Source: Pseudohalioglobus lutimaris (GTDB taxonomy: Bacteria; Pseudomonadota; Gammaproteobacteria; Pseudomonadales; Halieaceae). From it: 64,000 bases of DNA. Within the stretch, counting starts at the first letter, position 1, and every line of letters starts with the position of its first letter. The stretch lies in contig NZ_PKUS01000013.1 of assembly GCF_002866825.1 (NCBI RefSeq), forward strand, positions 1 through 64,000, written 5' to 3'. Positions 18,817 through 27,983 of the stretch are shown here, in pieces. The translations under genes and the position numbers were made by a program. Under the pieces are notes generated by a model, which saw only the letters and a list, made by a program, of their open reading frames with translations, was not told the DNA's origin and did no database searches.

Positions 18817-19239
18817 ATGACCCGAATTGCATTTAGCCTTGTCGCCCTGGTTTTGGCCTTCAGCGCAGCCGCCGTCGACCTCACCGACGCCCAGCGCGCC
18901 GAAATCGAGGAACGTATCCATCCCGTGGGCGAGGTTTGCCTGCAGGGCGACACCGATTGCGGCGGTGCCGCCGCCTCCGTCGCCAGCGGCCCCCGCTCAG
19001 GGGAAGATGTTTACAACAGTGCCTGTATGGCCTGCCACGCCACCGGCGCAGGTGGGGCGCCCGTAGTTGGTGATATCGCCGCCTGGGCTGACCGTATCGC
19101 CAAGGGCACAGAGGCCCTGCACCTTGCTGGAGTCAACGGTGTTCCCGGCACAGGCATGATTGCCAAGGGTGGTTGTATGTCCTGCTCCGATGAAGAGATT
19201 CACGCCGCGGTAGACTACATGGTGGCAGGTAGCCAGTAA
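18817..19239 (+). CDS. Cytochrome c5 family periplasmic c-type cytochrome
   Basis: A 140-residue exported monohaem cytochrome. The signal peptide is about residues 1-18. The haem-binding motif is CMACH (Cys70, Cys73, His74). The class-typical second cysteine pair in GGCMSCSDEEI forms the disulfide known in cytochrome c5, and Met in GTGMIAKGG is the likely sixth ligand. An acidic N-terminal extension with two more cysteines (about 41-48) precedes the haem domain. ATG 18817 was chosen because it gives the signal peptide. It probably carries electrons in the periplasm. A terminator follows. Confidence 0.9.
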   Translation: MTRIAFSLVALVLAFSAAAVDLTDAQRAEIEERIHPVGEVCLQGDTDCGGAAASVASGPRSGEDVYNSACMACHATGAGGAPVVGDIAAWADRIAKGTEALHLAGVNGVPGTGMIAKGGCMSCSDEEIHAAVDYMVAGSQ

Positions 19240-19256
19240 GACCCTGCGACCAGGTG

Positions 19257-19292
19257 AAAGCCGCGACCCGGAAGGTTCGCGGCTTTTTTTGT
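19257..19292 (+). terminator. Rho-independent terminator of the cytochrome c5 gene
   Basis: A ten-base perfect stem (AAAGCCGCGA/TCGCGGCTTT) with a ten-base loop is followed by a T-run, 18 bases after the stop codon. Confidence 0.92.
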
Positions 19293-19350
19293 TTTTGGGT
19301 CCTGTTCACGGGAGTCTGCTAAGGTTAGCGGAACCCGCGAAGGAGAGACT

Positions 19351-20475
19351 ATGCTTTTTAAAACAGGGTTATTTATATTCCCTCTGCTGTTGATTGCCTG
19401 CAGCGAGGAAGCTGTGCTTCCGCCAATGATAGAAGTCGTTGTAGACCAGGTCGTGCTGGAACCCTATCAGCCCAAGTCCGAGTATGTGGGTCGCCTGCAG
19501 GCAAGGGATGACGTGGCCATCCAGGCCAGGGTATCCGGATACGTGGTGAGTCGGGATTTCCGCGAGGGGCAGTTGGTAGAGGAGGGCGACATACTGTATC
19601 GCCTGGACGCTTCCGAGTTCGATGCGGCACTTGCCAAGGCCAAGGCTGACCTTGCCGCTGCCCAGGCCAATCAGGCCAACGCCGTGCGCAACTATTCGCG
19701 CGGTCGGGAACTGCTGCCCAGAGGGGCGATATCCGAGTCGGAGATGGACGATCTCACGGCAAAGAAACTTGACGCGGATGCGCGTATCGAATCGGCCTGG
19801 GCGCAGATGAAAAGTGCCGAGGTAAACTTGAGCTACACGACCATCATCGCCCCTATCACCGGCCGTATCGGTCGCAGTATCGCCAGCGTGGGAGACCTGG
19901 TCGGGCCGAATACCGGCAATCTCACCACCCTGGTCAGCATTGACCCGATCGAGGCGCTATTCAACGTCAGCGAGGCGGCCTATGTGGCGGCTATGAAGTC
20001 GCGTATGACCGAGGAGCCGGATATCAGCGCGCTGCGTGATGTCGAGGTGACGCTGGAGTTGACGACCGGCATGGTGTATCCCGAGGTAGGCCGCATTGAT
20101 TATTTTTCCAACCGTGTGGACCAGGAGACGGGGACCCTGGAAGCCAGGGCCGCTATTCCCAACCCTCACTCGATCCTGGTGCCCGGCCAGTATGTGAAGG
20201 TGATTCTGCAGGATACCAACCTGCTTGAAGGTCTGTTTGTTCCCCAGGCTGCCGTGCAGGCGGACCAGCAGGGCAGTTTTGTGCTGGTGGTAGACAGTAA
20301 CAGTACGGTACAGCGGCACAACGTGGAGCTGGACCAGCGTATCGATTTCATGGTCAGGGTGGTCAAGGGCGTTGAAGAGGGAGAGCAGGTTATCGTGCGT
20401 GGCCTGCAGCAGGTGCGCCCCGGCATGGTGGTGAAAGTACGCGAGCTGCCTGCGCCAGCCCAAGGGCAGGAGTAG
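19351..20475 (+). CDS. RND efflux periplasmic adaptor (HlyD/AcrA family lipoprotein)
   Basis: A 374-residue membrane fusion protein. A lipobox LLLIAC (Cys17) anchors it to the inner membrane. The lipoyl-like halves flank a coiled-coil hairpin (about 95-155, rich in Ala/Lys/Glu), followed by the beta-barrel and membrane-proximal domains. TIIAPITGRIGRS is a family hallmark. ATG 19351 has an AAGGAG site. It joins the downstream RND pump to a TolC-like channel. Only 3 bases separate it from the pump gene; no outer-membrane factor gene is present, so a shared TolC is probably used. Confidence 0.93.
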   Translation: MLFKTGLFIFPLLLIACSEEAVLPPMIEVVVDQVVLEPYQPKSEYVGRLQARDDVAIQARVSGYVVSRDFREGQLVEEGDILYRLDASEFDAALAKAKADLAAAQANQANAVRNYSRGRELLPRGAISESEMDDLTAKKLDADARIESAWAQMKSAEVNLSYTTIIAPITGRIGRSIASVGDLVGPNTGNLTTLVSIDPIEALFNVSEAAYVAAMKSRMTEEPDISALRDVEVTLELTTGMVYPEVGRIDYFSNRVDQETGTLEARAAIPNPHSILVPGQYVKVILQDTNLLEGLFVPQAAVQADQQGSFVLVVDSNSTVQRHNVELDQRIDFMVRVVKGVEEGEQVIVRGLQQVRPGMVVKVRELPAPAQGQE

Positions 20476-20478
20476 ACG

Positions 20479-23400
20479 GTGTTCAGCGCGTTCTTTATTC
20501 ACCGGCCCAAACTGGCCATGGTGCTGGCGATTGTGCTCACCCTGATGGGCAGCCTGGCCATCTACAGTCTTCCCGTCAATGAGTACCCGGCGATCTCGCC
20601 GCCCAGCATTATCGTCTCCGGAGTCTATCCCGGTGCCAGTGCGGAAGTGGTGGAGACCACCGTGGGCACGCCGATAGAAGATGCCGTGAACGGCGTGGAG
20701 GGCATGATCTATATGTCCTCCAAGAGCGCCAATGATGGCAGCTATATGCTTACCGTGACCTTTGAGGTGGGCGCAGATTCGGACATGGCCCTGGTGCGCG
20801 TGCAGAACCGTGTGAAGCTGGCGGAGCCTTCATTGCCAACGGAAGTCACTGCGATGGGCCTCAGTATTGCCGAGCGCTCACCTGACATTCTCAAGATCAT
20901 CAGCTTTACCTCACCGGATAACTCGCTGGACTATAAGTTCATTTCCAACTACGTGAAGATCAACGTGCAGGGTGCGGTTGCCCGCCTGGACGGCATTTCC
21001 TCGGCGAATATACTCGGTGAAGCTGCTTATTCCATGCGCCTCTGGCTGTATCCGGACAAGATGGCCAGTCTGGGTCTGTCTGTAAAGGATATCCATGGCG
21101 CACTCGGCGAACAGAATGTGCAGGTTGCGGCGGGCAAGATTGGTGCGCCGCCGTTTGACGGCGCCCTACAGACCGAATACACGCTGCAGACCAAGGGGCG
21201 GCTGCATGACGTGGACGAGTTCGAGAGCATCGTCTTGCGCGCGCGCTCCGACGGTTCCGCGATCTATCTCAAGGACGTTGCGCGCGTCGAACTTGGGCAG
21301 TCCGACTATAACTTCTACGGTGAGACCAACGGCACTCCGGCCGTCAGCATGGCGCTGTACCAGATGGCAGATGCCAATGCCCTGGCTGTGGGTGAAGCGG
21401 TGAATGAGTTGGTGGAAACGATGTCCGCCGGTTTTCCGCAAGGTCTGGACTACGTTATCAGTTACGACACCACACGCTATGTATCGACGGCGGTGCAGCA
21501 GGTAGTGATCTCATTGTTCCAGGCCGTTGCACTGGTGGTCCTGGTTACCTTTATTTTTCTCGGCAACTGGCGTGCCGCCCTGATACCAACGCTGGCGATA
21601 CCGGTGTCCCTTATTGCCACCTTCTTCGTGTTGATGACCATGGGTATGAGCATCAATACGGTGACCCTGTTCGGACTCATCCTGGCCATCGGTATCGTTG
21701 TCGATGATGCCATCCTGGTTATCGAAAACTGCGACCGGCACTTGCGTGAAGATCCCACCCTGTCGTCCAGAGATGCCGCCCTGGTCACCATGCAGGAAGT
21801 GGGCGGTCCAATCATTGCCACCACCCTGGTGCTGTTGGCCGTGTTCATCCCGGTGGCCATGCTGCCGGGTATCAGTGGCGTGATGTACCGGCAGTTTGCG
21901 GTGACGATTTGTGTGGCGGTGTGTTTTTCCTCCCTGAACGCGTTAACCCTGAGTCCTGCACTTTGCAGCCTCCTGTTGAAGTCGGGGGAGCAAACGGAGG
22001 CAGGCTGGTACCAGCGTTTTCAGCAGGGTTTTAGTCGCCTCACTGGCTTCTATGATAGTGGTGTGCAGTGGGTGCTGCGCTCGCTGCGCCTGGTTGTGTT
22101 GATCTTCATTGCGTGGATGGCAGCCTTGGCCTTCAGTTTTATGAACACGCCCACTGGTTTTGTTCCCGATGAGGACAAGGGCATCATGATGGTGAATATG
22201 CAGTTGCCGGATGCCTCATCCATTAGCCGGAGCAAGGCCGCCATGGACAAGCTGGCGGGCCTGATCGCGGCTGACCCCGCTGTGGAAACGGTGACGGCAA
22301 TTACTGGCTTTTCAGTGCTCAGTGGCGCCATGGCGAGTAACAGCGGAACTGTGTTTGTTGTGCTCAAGCACTGGGATGAGCGCGAGGATAAGCAGAACCT
22401 GGTCTTCAACGTAGCCCGGCGCATCAACGCACAGGCATTTGCGCAGATTCCAGAGGCCAGTATCTATGCTATTTCGCCACCTGCCGTTCCCGGCATGGGC
22501 GCGGTTGGTGGCCTGGAATTGATGTTGCAGGACACACTTTCCAGGCCCGCATCGGAACTGGCCGCGGCAATCAATACGCTGGTGGTGGAAGGTAACCTGC
22601 ACCCTGATTTGCAGGGGGTTTTCAGCACCTACCGCGCGAACGTGCCCCAGTACTTCGTCGACATCAATCGCCTGAAGGCAAAAAACCTGGGTGTGTCGCT
22701 GGATGAAATCTTCATGACCCTGCAGGCGCAAATGGGTTCGCTGTACATCAATGATTTCAATAAATTCGGCCAGACCTACCGTGTGATCATGCAGGCGGCC
22801 GCGCCTTACCGGGCCGATCTTACTGATCTCGACCACTTCTACGTGAAGTCCTCCAGCGGCACTATGGTGCCGCTGAGTACCCTGGTGTCCACACGCCCCA
22901 TACTCGGGCCGGACGTTTCCACCCGGTATAATCTTTACCGGGCCGCAAGCGTGCGCGCGGCAACACCGCCCGGTGTGAGTACCGGGCAGGCGATGACCTC
23001 TTTCGAGGAACTCGCCAGGCAAGTGCTGCCGGGCGGCTACACCTTCGAGTGGACCGGTCTCGCCTACCAGGAAAGGGAAGCGGGGCAGACGGCGATCTTT
23101 GCCTATGCACTGGCGCTGATCTTCGTCTACCTGTTCCTGGTGGCCCAGTATGAGAGCTGGTCCATTCCCGCCGCCATCATCCTGGTTGTGCCCATGGCCA
23201 TTGGCGGTGCTATTGCCGCGCTGCTGCTCACAGGCACGGCGCTTAACCTCTATGCCCAGATCGGTGTTGTGCTGCTCATTGGTATGGCTGCGAAGACGGC
23301 GATACTGATCGTCGAGTTCGCAAGGCAGCGGCGAGAGCAGCAGGGAGAGGATATTCTGGTCGCCGCCCGGGATGCTGGCCGTCTGCGGTTTCGCGCCGTC

Positions 23401-23634
23401 TGTATGACGGCGATTTCCTTCATCCTCGGGATTCTGCCGTTGATGCTCGCCAGTGGGGCAGGTGCCTTTGGCCAGCAGTCTCTGGGTATCACCGTATTCG
23501 GCGGTATGGTCGCTGCACTGTTGGTGGGTGTGTATTTTGTGCCTGGCTTTTACGCTATCGTGCAGACCCTGCGCGAAAAGTTGAAGGGTGGATCAGGGCT
23601 GGCCGCGGTCCAGGAAGAACCCGGCGGTAAATGA
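20479..23634 (+). CDS. RND family multidrug efflux pump inner-membrane subunit (HAE-1/AcrB type)
   Basis: A 1051-residue proton-driven pump. Twelve helices in two repeats frame two large periplasmic loops. The proton-relay Asp pair is in GIVVDDAILVIENC on TM4, and FVPDEDKGIMMV starts the second loop. The length is that of AcrB/MexF. The start codon is GTG at 20479, three bases after the adaptor stop, preceded by CAGGAG within the adaptor's end. It exports hydrophobic compounds or drugs; specificity cannot be read. The signature is closer to the MexF/OqxB side than to heavy-metal pumps. Confidence 0.95.
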   Translation: MFSAFFIHRPKLAMVLAIVLTLMGSLAIYSLPVNEYPAISPPSIIVSGVYPGASAEVVETTVGTPIEDAVNGVEGMIYMSSKSANDGSYMLTVTFEVGADSDMALVRVQNRVKLAEPSLPTEVTAMGLSIAERSPDILKIISFTSPDNSLDYKFISNYVKINVQGAVARLDGISSANILGEAAYSMRLWLYPDKMASLGLSVKDIHGALGEQNVQVAAGKIGAPPFDGALQTEYTLQTKGRLHDVDEFESIVLRARSDGSAIYLKDVARVELGQSDYNFYGETNGTPAVSMALYQMADANALAVGEAVNELVETMSAGFPQGLDYVISYDTTRYVSTAVQQVVISLFQAVALVVLVTFIFLGNWRAALIPTLAIPVSLIATFFVLMTMGMSINTVTLFGLILAIGIVVDDAILVIENCDRHLREDPTLSSRDAALVTMQEVGGPIIATTLVLLAVFIPVAMLPGISGVMYRQFAVTICVAVCFSSLNALTLSPALCSLLLKSGEQTEAGWYQRFQQGFSRLTGFYDSGVQWVLRSLRLVVLIFIAWMAALAFSFMNTPTGFVPDEDKGIMMVNMQLPDASSISRSKAAMDKLAGLIAADPAVETVTAITGFSVLSGAMASNSGTVFVVLKHWDEREDKQNLVFNVARRINAQAFAQIPEASIYAISPPAVPGMGAVGGLELMLQDTLSRPASELAAAINTLVVEGNLHPDLQGVFSTYRANVPQYFVDINRLKAKNLGVSLDEIFMTLQAQMGSLYINDFNKFGQTYRVIMQAAAPYRADLTDLDHFYVKSSSGTMVPLSTLVSTRPILGPDVSTRYNLYRAASVRAATPPGVSTGQAMTSFEELARQVLPGGYTFEWTGLAYQEREAGQTAIFAYALALIFVYLFLVAQYESWSIPAAIILVVPMAIGGAIAALLLTGTALNLYAQIGVVLLIGMAAKTAILIVEFARQRREQQGEDILVAARDAGRLRFRAVCMTAISFILGILPLMLASGAGAFGQQSLGITVFGGMVAALLVGVYFVPGFYAIVQTLREKLKGGSGLAAVQEEPGGK

Positions 23635-23653
23635 TGTTCGCCGGCGCAATGCG

Positions 23654-25651
23654 TCAGGCGAACAGATTCTTCAGTCCGGCCAGGGTTTCCTGCCCGCGCT
23701 CCTCGTTCGCTTTCTCATCTTTGATGTCTGCACCCTGCCAGTTGAGGTCGTCGGCCGGCAGTTCGTCGAGAAACCGACTGGGCTCGCAGTTGATGGTTTC
23801 ACCAAACTGCCTGCGCTTTGCCGCCATGGTCATGGCCAGGGTCTGCTGGGCACGGGTAATGCCCACATAGGCCAGGCGTCGTTCTTCCTCGATATTGCCG
23901 TCTTCCACGCTGGCACGGTGCGGCAGCAGGTTTTCCTCCATACCGATAATAAAGACATGGGGGAACTCCAGGCCCTTGGAGGCGTGCATGGTCATCAGCT
24001 GCACGTTGTCCGGGCTGGCGTCCTCTTCCTCCTGTTGCTCCATCAGGTCGCGCAACACCAGGCGAGAGATGGCCTCGTCCAGTGCCACACCTTCGTCCGT
24101 CATCACCTTGTGCAGGCTGTCGACGAGGAAATGTACGTTGCCCATGCGTCGCTCCGCGACATCCTCGCTTGAGCTCAACTGGTTCAGCCATTCCTCGTAT
24201 TCCATCTCGCGTATCATCTGGCGCACGGCAGTAATGCCGCCGCCACTTTCTACCTGTCGGCGTATGCGGTCCAGCCACAACCTGAACTCGCGCAATCGCT
24301 TCAGGCCAGCCTCGGGGAGGCTGCCACTGCCTATGCGGCCAATGGCCTGGCCAAGGCTGCAGTGTTGTTCGTTGGCGTAGTTGCCCAGGGATTCCAGGGT
24401 GGAAGCCCCCAGTTTGCGCCTGGGCACGTTGGCAATGCGCAGGAAGGCGTTGTCGTCATTCTCGTTCACCAACAGGCGCAGGTAAGCCATGATGTCCTTG
24501 ACCTCGTTGCGGGCGAAGAACGAGGTGCCGCCGGAAAGATGGTAGGGGACTTGCTGCTGCTGCAGGGCGAGCTCGATCAGTCGCGACTGGTGATTGCCGC
24601 GGTAAAGGATGGCGTAGTCGCCAAACCGTGTACGTTTGCGCAGCTGGTGGTCAATGATCTCCGCCACCACCTGTTCCGCTTCGTGATTCTCGTCCGCGCA
24701 ACGAATGACGCGCAGGGGGTCGCCGTAGCCGATCTCGCTCCACAGTTGCTTTTCGAAGACGTGGGCGTTGTTCGCAATCAGCGTATTGGCGGCCTTGAGA
24801 ATACGCGAGGTGGAACGGTAGTTCTGTTCCAGCTTGACCAGCCTCAGCCCGGGAAAGTCATCCTGCAGCTGTACCAGGTTTTCCGGACGGGCGCCGCGCC
24901 AGGCGTAAATGGACTGGTCGTCGTCACCGACCACGGTCAGCGCTCCCCTTACTCCCACGAGTTGCTTGACCAGCAGGTACTGACTGGAGTTGGTGTCCTG
25001 GTACTCGTCCACCAAAAGATAGTGAATCTGGTTCTGCCATTTTTCCAGCACGTCCGGGTGGTGCTCGAACAATACGGTGGGCAGCAGGATGAGATCGTCA
25101 AAGTCCAGGGCGTTATAGGCTTTGAGTGCACGCTGGTAGCGGCGATAGGCCTGCGCACAGAGTACCTGCGCCGGCCCCTTGGCGCGGGCGATGGCTTCCT
25201 CGGGCAGCAGTCGGTCGTTTTTCCAGTTGGAGATCTGGTGCTGGATGGTTTGTGCCTGGTCGCCGTCGGAACCGTGCTCCTGGATCAGCAGGTCCTTGAT
25301 CAGCGCCTGGCTGTCCTGGCCATCGAAGATGGAAAAGCCGTTCTTCAGGCCCAGCAGCTTGCGCTCGTTGCGGATTATCTTCAGTCCCAGTTGGTGGAAG
25401 GTGCTGACCGTGAGCCCCTCTGCCGAGTTGCCCCTGAGCAGCTTGCCCACGCGTTCCTTCATCTCCCGGGCGGCCTTGTTGGTGAACGTTACCGCCGCAA
25501 TGCGGCTGGCACGAATACCGCAGGTGTCCACGAGATAGGCGATCTTGCTGGTGATCACGCTGGTTTTGCCGGAGCCGGCACCGGCCAGCACCAGCAGGGG
25601 GCCGTCGATGTAGCGCACAGCCTCGCGCTGTCGGGGATTGAGTTGGGTCAC
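23654..25651 (-). CDS. rep: ATP-dependent DNA helicase Rep
   Basis: A 665-residue superfamily 1A 3'-5' helicase that clears protein roadblocks ahead of the replisome and assists restart. Motif I is LAGAGSGKT (about 22-30), motif Ia is VTFTNKAAREMKER, motif II is LLVDEYQDTN, motif III is VGDDDQSIYAWRGA, and motif VI is VGITRAQQTL. The N-terminus MTQLNPRQREAV and the length distinguish Rep from the longer UvrD. The start codon is GTG at 25651. It is convergent with the RND operon (19 bases between stops). Confidence 0.95.
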   Translation of the reverse strand: MTQLNPRQREAVRYIDGPLLVLAGAGSGKTSVITSKIAYLVDTCGIRASRIAAVTFTNKAAREMKERVGKLLRGNSAEGLTVSTFHQLGLKIIRNERKLLGLKNGFSIFDGQDSQALIKDLLIQEHGSDGDQAQTIQHQISNWKNDRLLPEEAIARAKGPAQVLCAQAYRRYQRALKAYNALDFDDLILLPTVLFEHHPDVLEKWQNQIHYLLVDEYQDTNSSQYLLVKQLVGVRGALTVVGDDDQSIYAWRGARPENLVQLQDDFPGLRLVKLEQNYRSTSRILKAANTLIANNAHVFEKQLWSEIGYGDPLRVIRCADENHEAEQVVAEIIDHQLRKRTRFGDYAILYRGNHQSRLIELALQQQQVPYHLSGGTSFFARNEVKDIMAYLRLLVNENDDNAFLRIANVPRRKLGASTLESLGNYANEQHCSLGQAIGRIGSGSLPEAGLKRLREFRLWLDRIRRQVESGGGITAVRQMIREMEYEEWLNQLSSSEDVAERRMGNVHFLVDSLHKVMTDEGVALDEAISRLVLRDLMEQQEEEDASPDNVQLMTMHASKGLEFPHVFIIGMEENLLPHRASVEDGNIEEERRLAYVGITRAQQTLAMTMAAKRRQFGETINCEPSRFLDELPADDLNWQGADIKDEKANEERGQETLAGLKNLFA

Positions 25652-25737
25652 TGTGGCTCTGTAAGCGGGGGTTTTCCGGAGGCGCAGTCTAGCACTGACG
25701 GAGCAGACCGCGCACCCTGCTTTATCGGGTTGCGGCG

Positions 25738-26517
25738 CTAGGAGGTGGCGATGTCCAGTCTGGGCAGGGCCAGGCGGACCTTGTCATCATCGGCAAAAGC
25801 CGAAGACAGGGCTACCCACAGAGCGTCACGGGTGCCGAACCAGTCCTCATTGGCGACCCAGCAGAAGGCCACCATGCTCGCCCGCTCACCGGTCACGCCG
25901 GTGACGAAGACCGCCGGTGCCGGTTCTGCCAACACATTGGCATTGAGGTCCATGGTTTCCAGCAGCAGGCTGCGCGCACGCTCTATATCGTCTTCTGCGT
26001 AGACGTCCACGTCCATCTGGATTCTGCGGTGCGGTACTGCGCTGAAGTTGCGGATGGGCGATGCCATCACCAGAGCGGTGGGAATGAAGATCGTCTGGCC
26101 GTCAAAACTGCGCACCACTACCTGGTAGGCGGTGATCGCATCCACTATTCCCGTCACATCCCTGATCTGCACCATATCGCCGAGAACAAAGGGCAGGCGA
26201 GGCAGGAAAGGCACCAGGAAGAAGACAACGACGGAGATAACCATCACGATGAGAATCGCTGGCCCGGCCAGTCCCTGCACGGGCAGGCCGATTCGCTGCG
26301 CCGCAATCAATACAGCGATCACCAGTACCATGGCATAGATAGCGCCGAAGAAAACCTTGATTGCTCTTCCGTACTTGCCGCCGGGCTTGACGAACCGGCT
26401 GACCAGACGATAGAGCACGACAACGGCGACCATGCCGCCAAACAGCACGACCAGCACAGAGGCGATCAATTGCCCATAGCCGGCGAGCTGGCCTACCAGT
26501 GCTTTCATCTCGTTCAT
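25738..26517 (-). CDS. MscS-type small-conductance mechanosensitive channel family protein
   Basis: A 259-residue membrane protein with three to four helices in the first 130 residues, then the MscS beta domain (GDMVQIRDVTGIVDAITAYQ) and a short alpha/beta C-terminal part. Members open under membrane tension to release osmolytes after hypo-osmotic shock. The canonical MscS TM3 glycine/alanine ladder is less obvious here, so gating may differ. ATG 26517 follows a GGGAG site; an extension of 43 codons is out of keeping with the family. It lies upstream of rep on the same strand, 86 bases away. Confidence 0.82.
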   Translation of the reverse strand: MNEMKALVGQLAGYGQLIASVLVVLFGGMVAVVVLYRLVSRFVKPGGKYGRAIKVFFGAIYAMVLVIAVLIAAQRIGLPVQGLAGPAILIVMVISVVVFFLVPFLPRLPFVLGDMVQIRDVTGIVDAITAYQVVVRSFDGQTIFIPTALVMASPIRNFSAVPHRRIQMDVDVYAEDDIERARSLLLETMDLNANVLAEPAPAVFVTGVTGERASMVAFCWVANEDWFGTRDALWVALSSAFADDDKVRLALPRLDIATS

Positions 26518-26762
26518 CGCAACGCTCCCGGTCTGGAAAATGGCATGGTTAAAAGTTGGTAAAAATAGCCTAGCACGAAAGAGATGGGTCCGCCGCGACG
26601 CGTGGCAGGAAATGTCAGCCCGATCTGGCCGAATGTCACAGGCCAAAGCATTGCCCAGTTCAAATCCGTATACAACCTTTCGCTAATGACGACAGCGGCT
26701 TGTGGCGTGTCATGCATCGGGTATGTTGTCGGCATCCAACTGCACCCATGATGAGGTTTTAC

Positions 26763-27965
26763 ATGAGCACTGACGCGTTTATTTATGACGCCATCCGCAC
26801 GCCGCGCGGCAAGGGCAGGCCCGGAGGCGGACTCTATGAAGTCAAGCCGATTGACCTGGTGACCAACCTGCTGGAGGAAATGAAATCCCGCCACGATCTG
26901 GACACTACCCAGGTAGAGGATTTTATCTGCGCCACCGGTGAACCGGTCAAGGAGCAGGGCCAGGATATTGCCAAGACGGCGCTGGTCTACTCAAGCTGGG
27001 ATGATGTCACCGTGGGTGCGCAGCTGCATCGCTATTGCGCCGGTGGCCTGGATGCGGTCAATACCGTGGCCATGAAGATTATGTCGGGCATGGAATCCAT
27101 GGGCATTGCCGGTGGAGTGGAGAGTATGTCCCGCCTGGGCATTGGCGCTTCTGGCGCCGCTGCCGGCGACGCCTGGGTCGCGATGAAGAGTTACGGTATC
27201 TCTCAGGGACTGGCTGCCGACCTGATGGCCGGTCTCGATGGGTTCAGCCGCGAAGATGTGGACCGCTATGCTTGTGAGTCGCAGCGCCGGGCAGCCCACG
27301 CCCGCGACAACGGCTATTTCGACAGATCCATGGTGCCAGTGAAAGATCTCAATGGCGTTACGGTACTGGACCATGATGAATTGATCCGCCCAACCGACAT
27401 GGAGGGGCTGGCGAAGCTCAAGCCCGCGTTCACCCTGTTCAACGACTTTGGTCATGGTGATTTTCTCAAGTTCAAGTACCCGCAAGTGGAACAGGTGGAA
27501 TGCATTCATACCCCGGGCAACTCGTCGGGTGTGGTCGATGGCGCGTCACTGGTGCTACTCGGAAATAAAGCGGCAGGGCAGGCCCAGGGCCTGAAACCTA
27601 GAGCCCGTATTCGTGCCTGTGCCGTGACCGGCGCTGAGCCCACTATCATGCTTGCCGGGCCGGCGCCTGCCTCAGAGAAAGCACTGAAGCTGGCCGGTAT
27701 GAGCAGCAGCGATATTGACCTGTTTGAACTGAACGAGGCGTTCGCCTCTGTGGTGCTGCGCTACCAGCGCTTGATGGACGTCGCCGACGATAAAATCAAC
27801 GTCAACGGCGGCGCGATCGCCATGGGCCATCCCATCGGTGCCACCGGCGCGATAGTCCTGGGCACCCTGCTGGATGAGCTGGAACGTCGTGACCTCAGCA
27901 CCGGCCTGGTCACCCTGTGTGCCGGCGGCGGCATCGGCATTGCCACCATCATTGAGCGCGTGTAG
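26763..27965 (+). CDS. Acetyl-CoA C-acyltransferase (thiolase)
   Basis: A 400-residue thiolase. The acyl-enzyme Cys92 lies in [12 protein letters not shown], the catalytic His in [16 protein letters not shown], and the second Cys in LCAGGGIG. It cleaves 3-ketoacyl-CoA to acetyl-CoA plus a shortened acyl-CoA, the last step of beta-oxidation, or runs in reverse. ATG 26763 gives the typical [16 protein letters not shown] start. It is followed after 18 bases by the multifunctional FadJ-like gene, the same order as fadI-fadJ in E. coli, though it is shorter than FadI. Confidence 0.92.
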   Translation: MSTDAFIYDAIRTPRGKGRPGGGLYEVKPIDLVTNLLEEMKSRHDLDTTQVEDFICATGEPVKEQGQDIAKTALVYSSWDDVTVGAQLHRYCAGGLDAVNTVAMKIMSGMESMGIAGGVESMSRLGIGASGAAAGDAWVAMKSYGISQGLAADLMAGLDGFSREDVDRYACESQRRAAHARDNGYFDRSMVPVKDLNGVTVLDHDELIRPTDMEGLAKLKPAFTLFNDFGHGDFLKFKYPQVEQVECIHTPGNSSGVVDGASLVLLGNKAAGQAQGLKPRARIRACAVTGAEPTIMLAGPAPASEKALKLAGMSSSDIDLFELNEAFASVVLRYQRLMDVADDKINVNGGAIAMGHPIGATGAIVLGTLLDELERRDLSTGLVTLCAGGGIGIATIIERV

Positions 27966-27983
27966 CGGATTGGAGAGAGACAG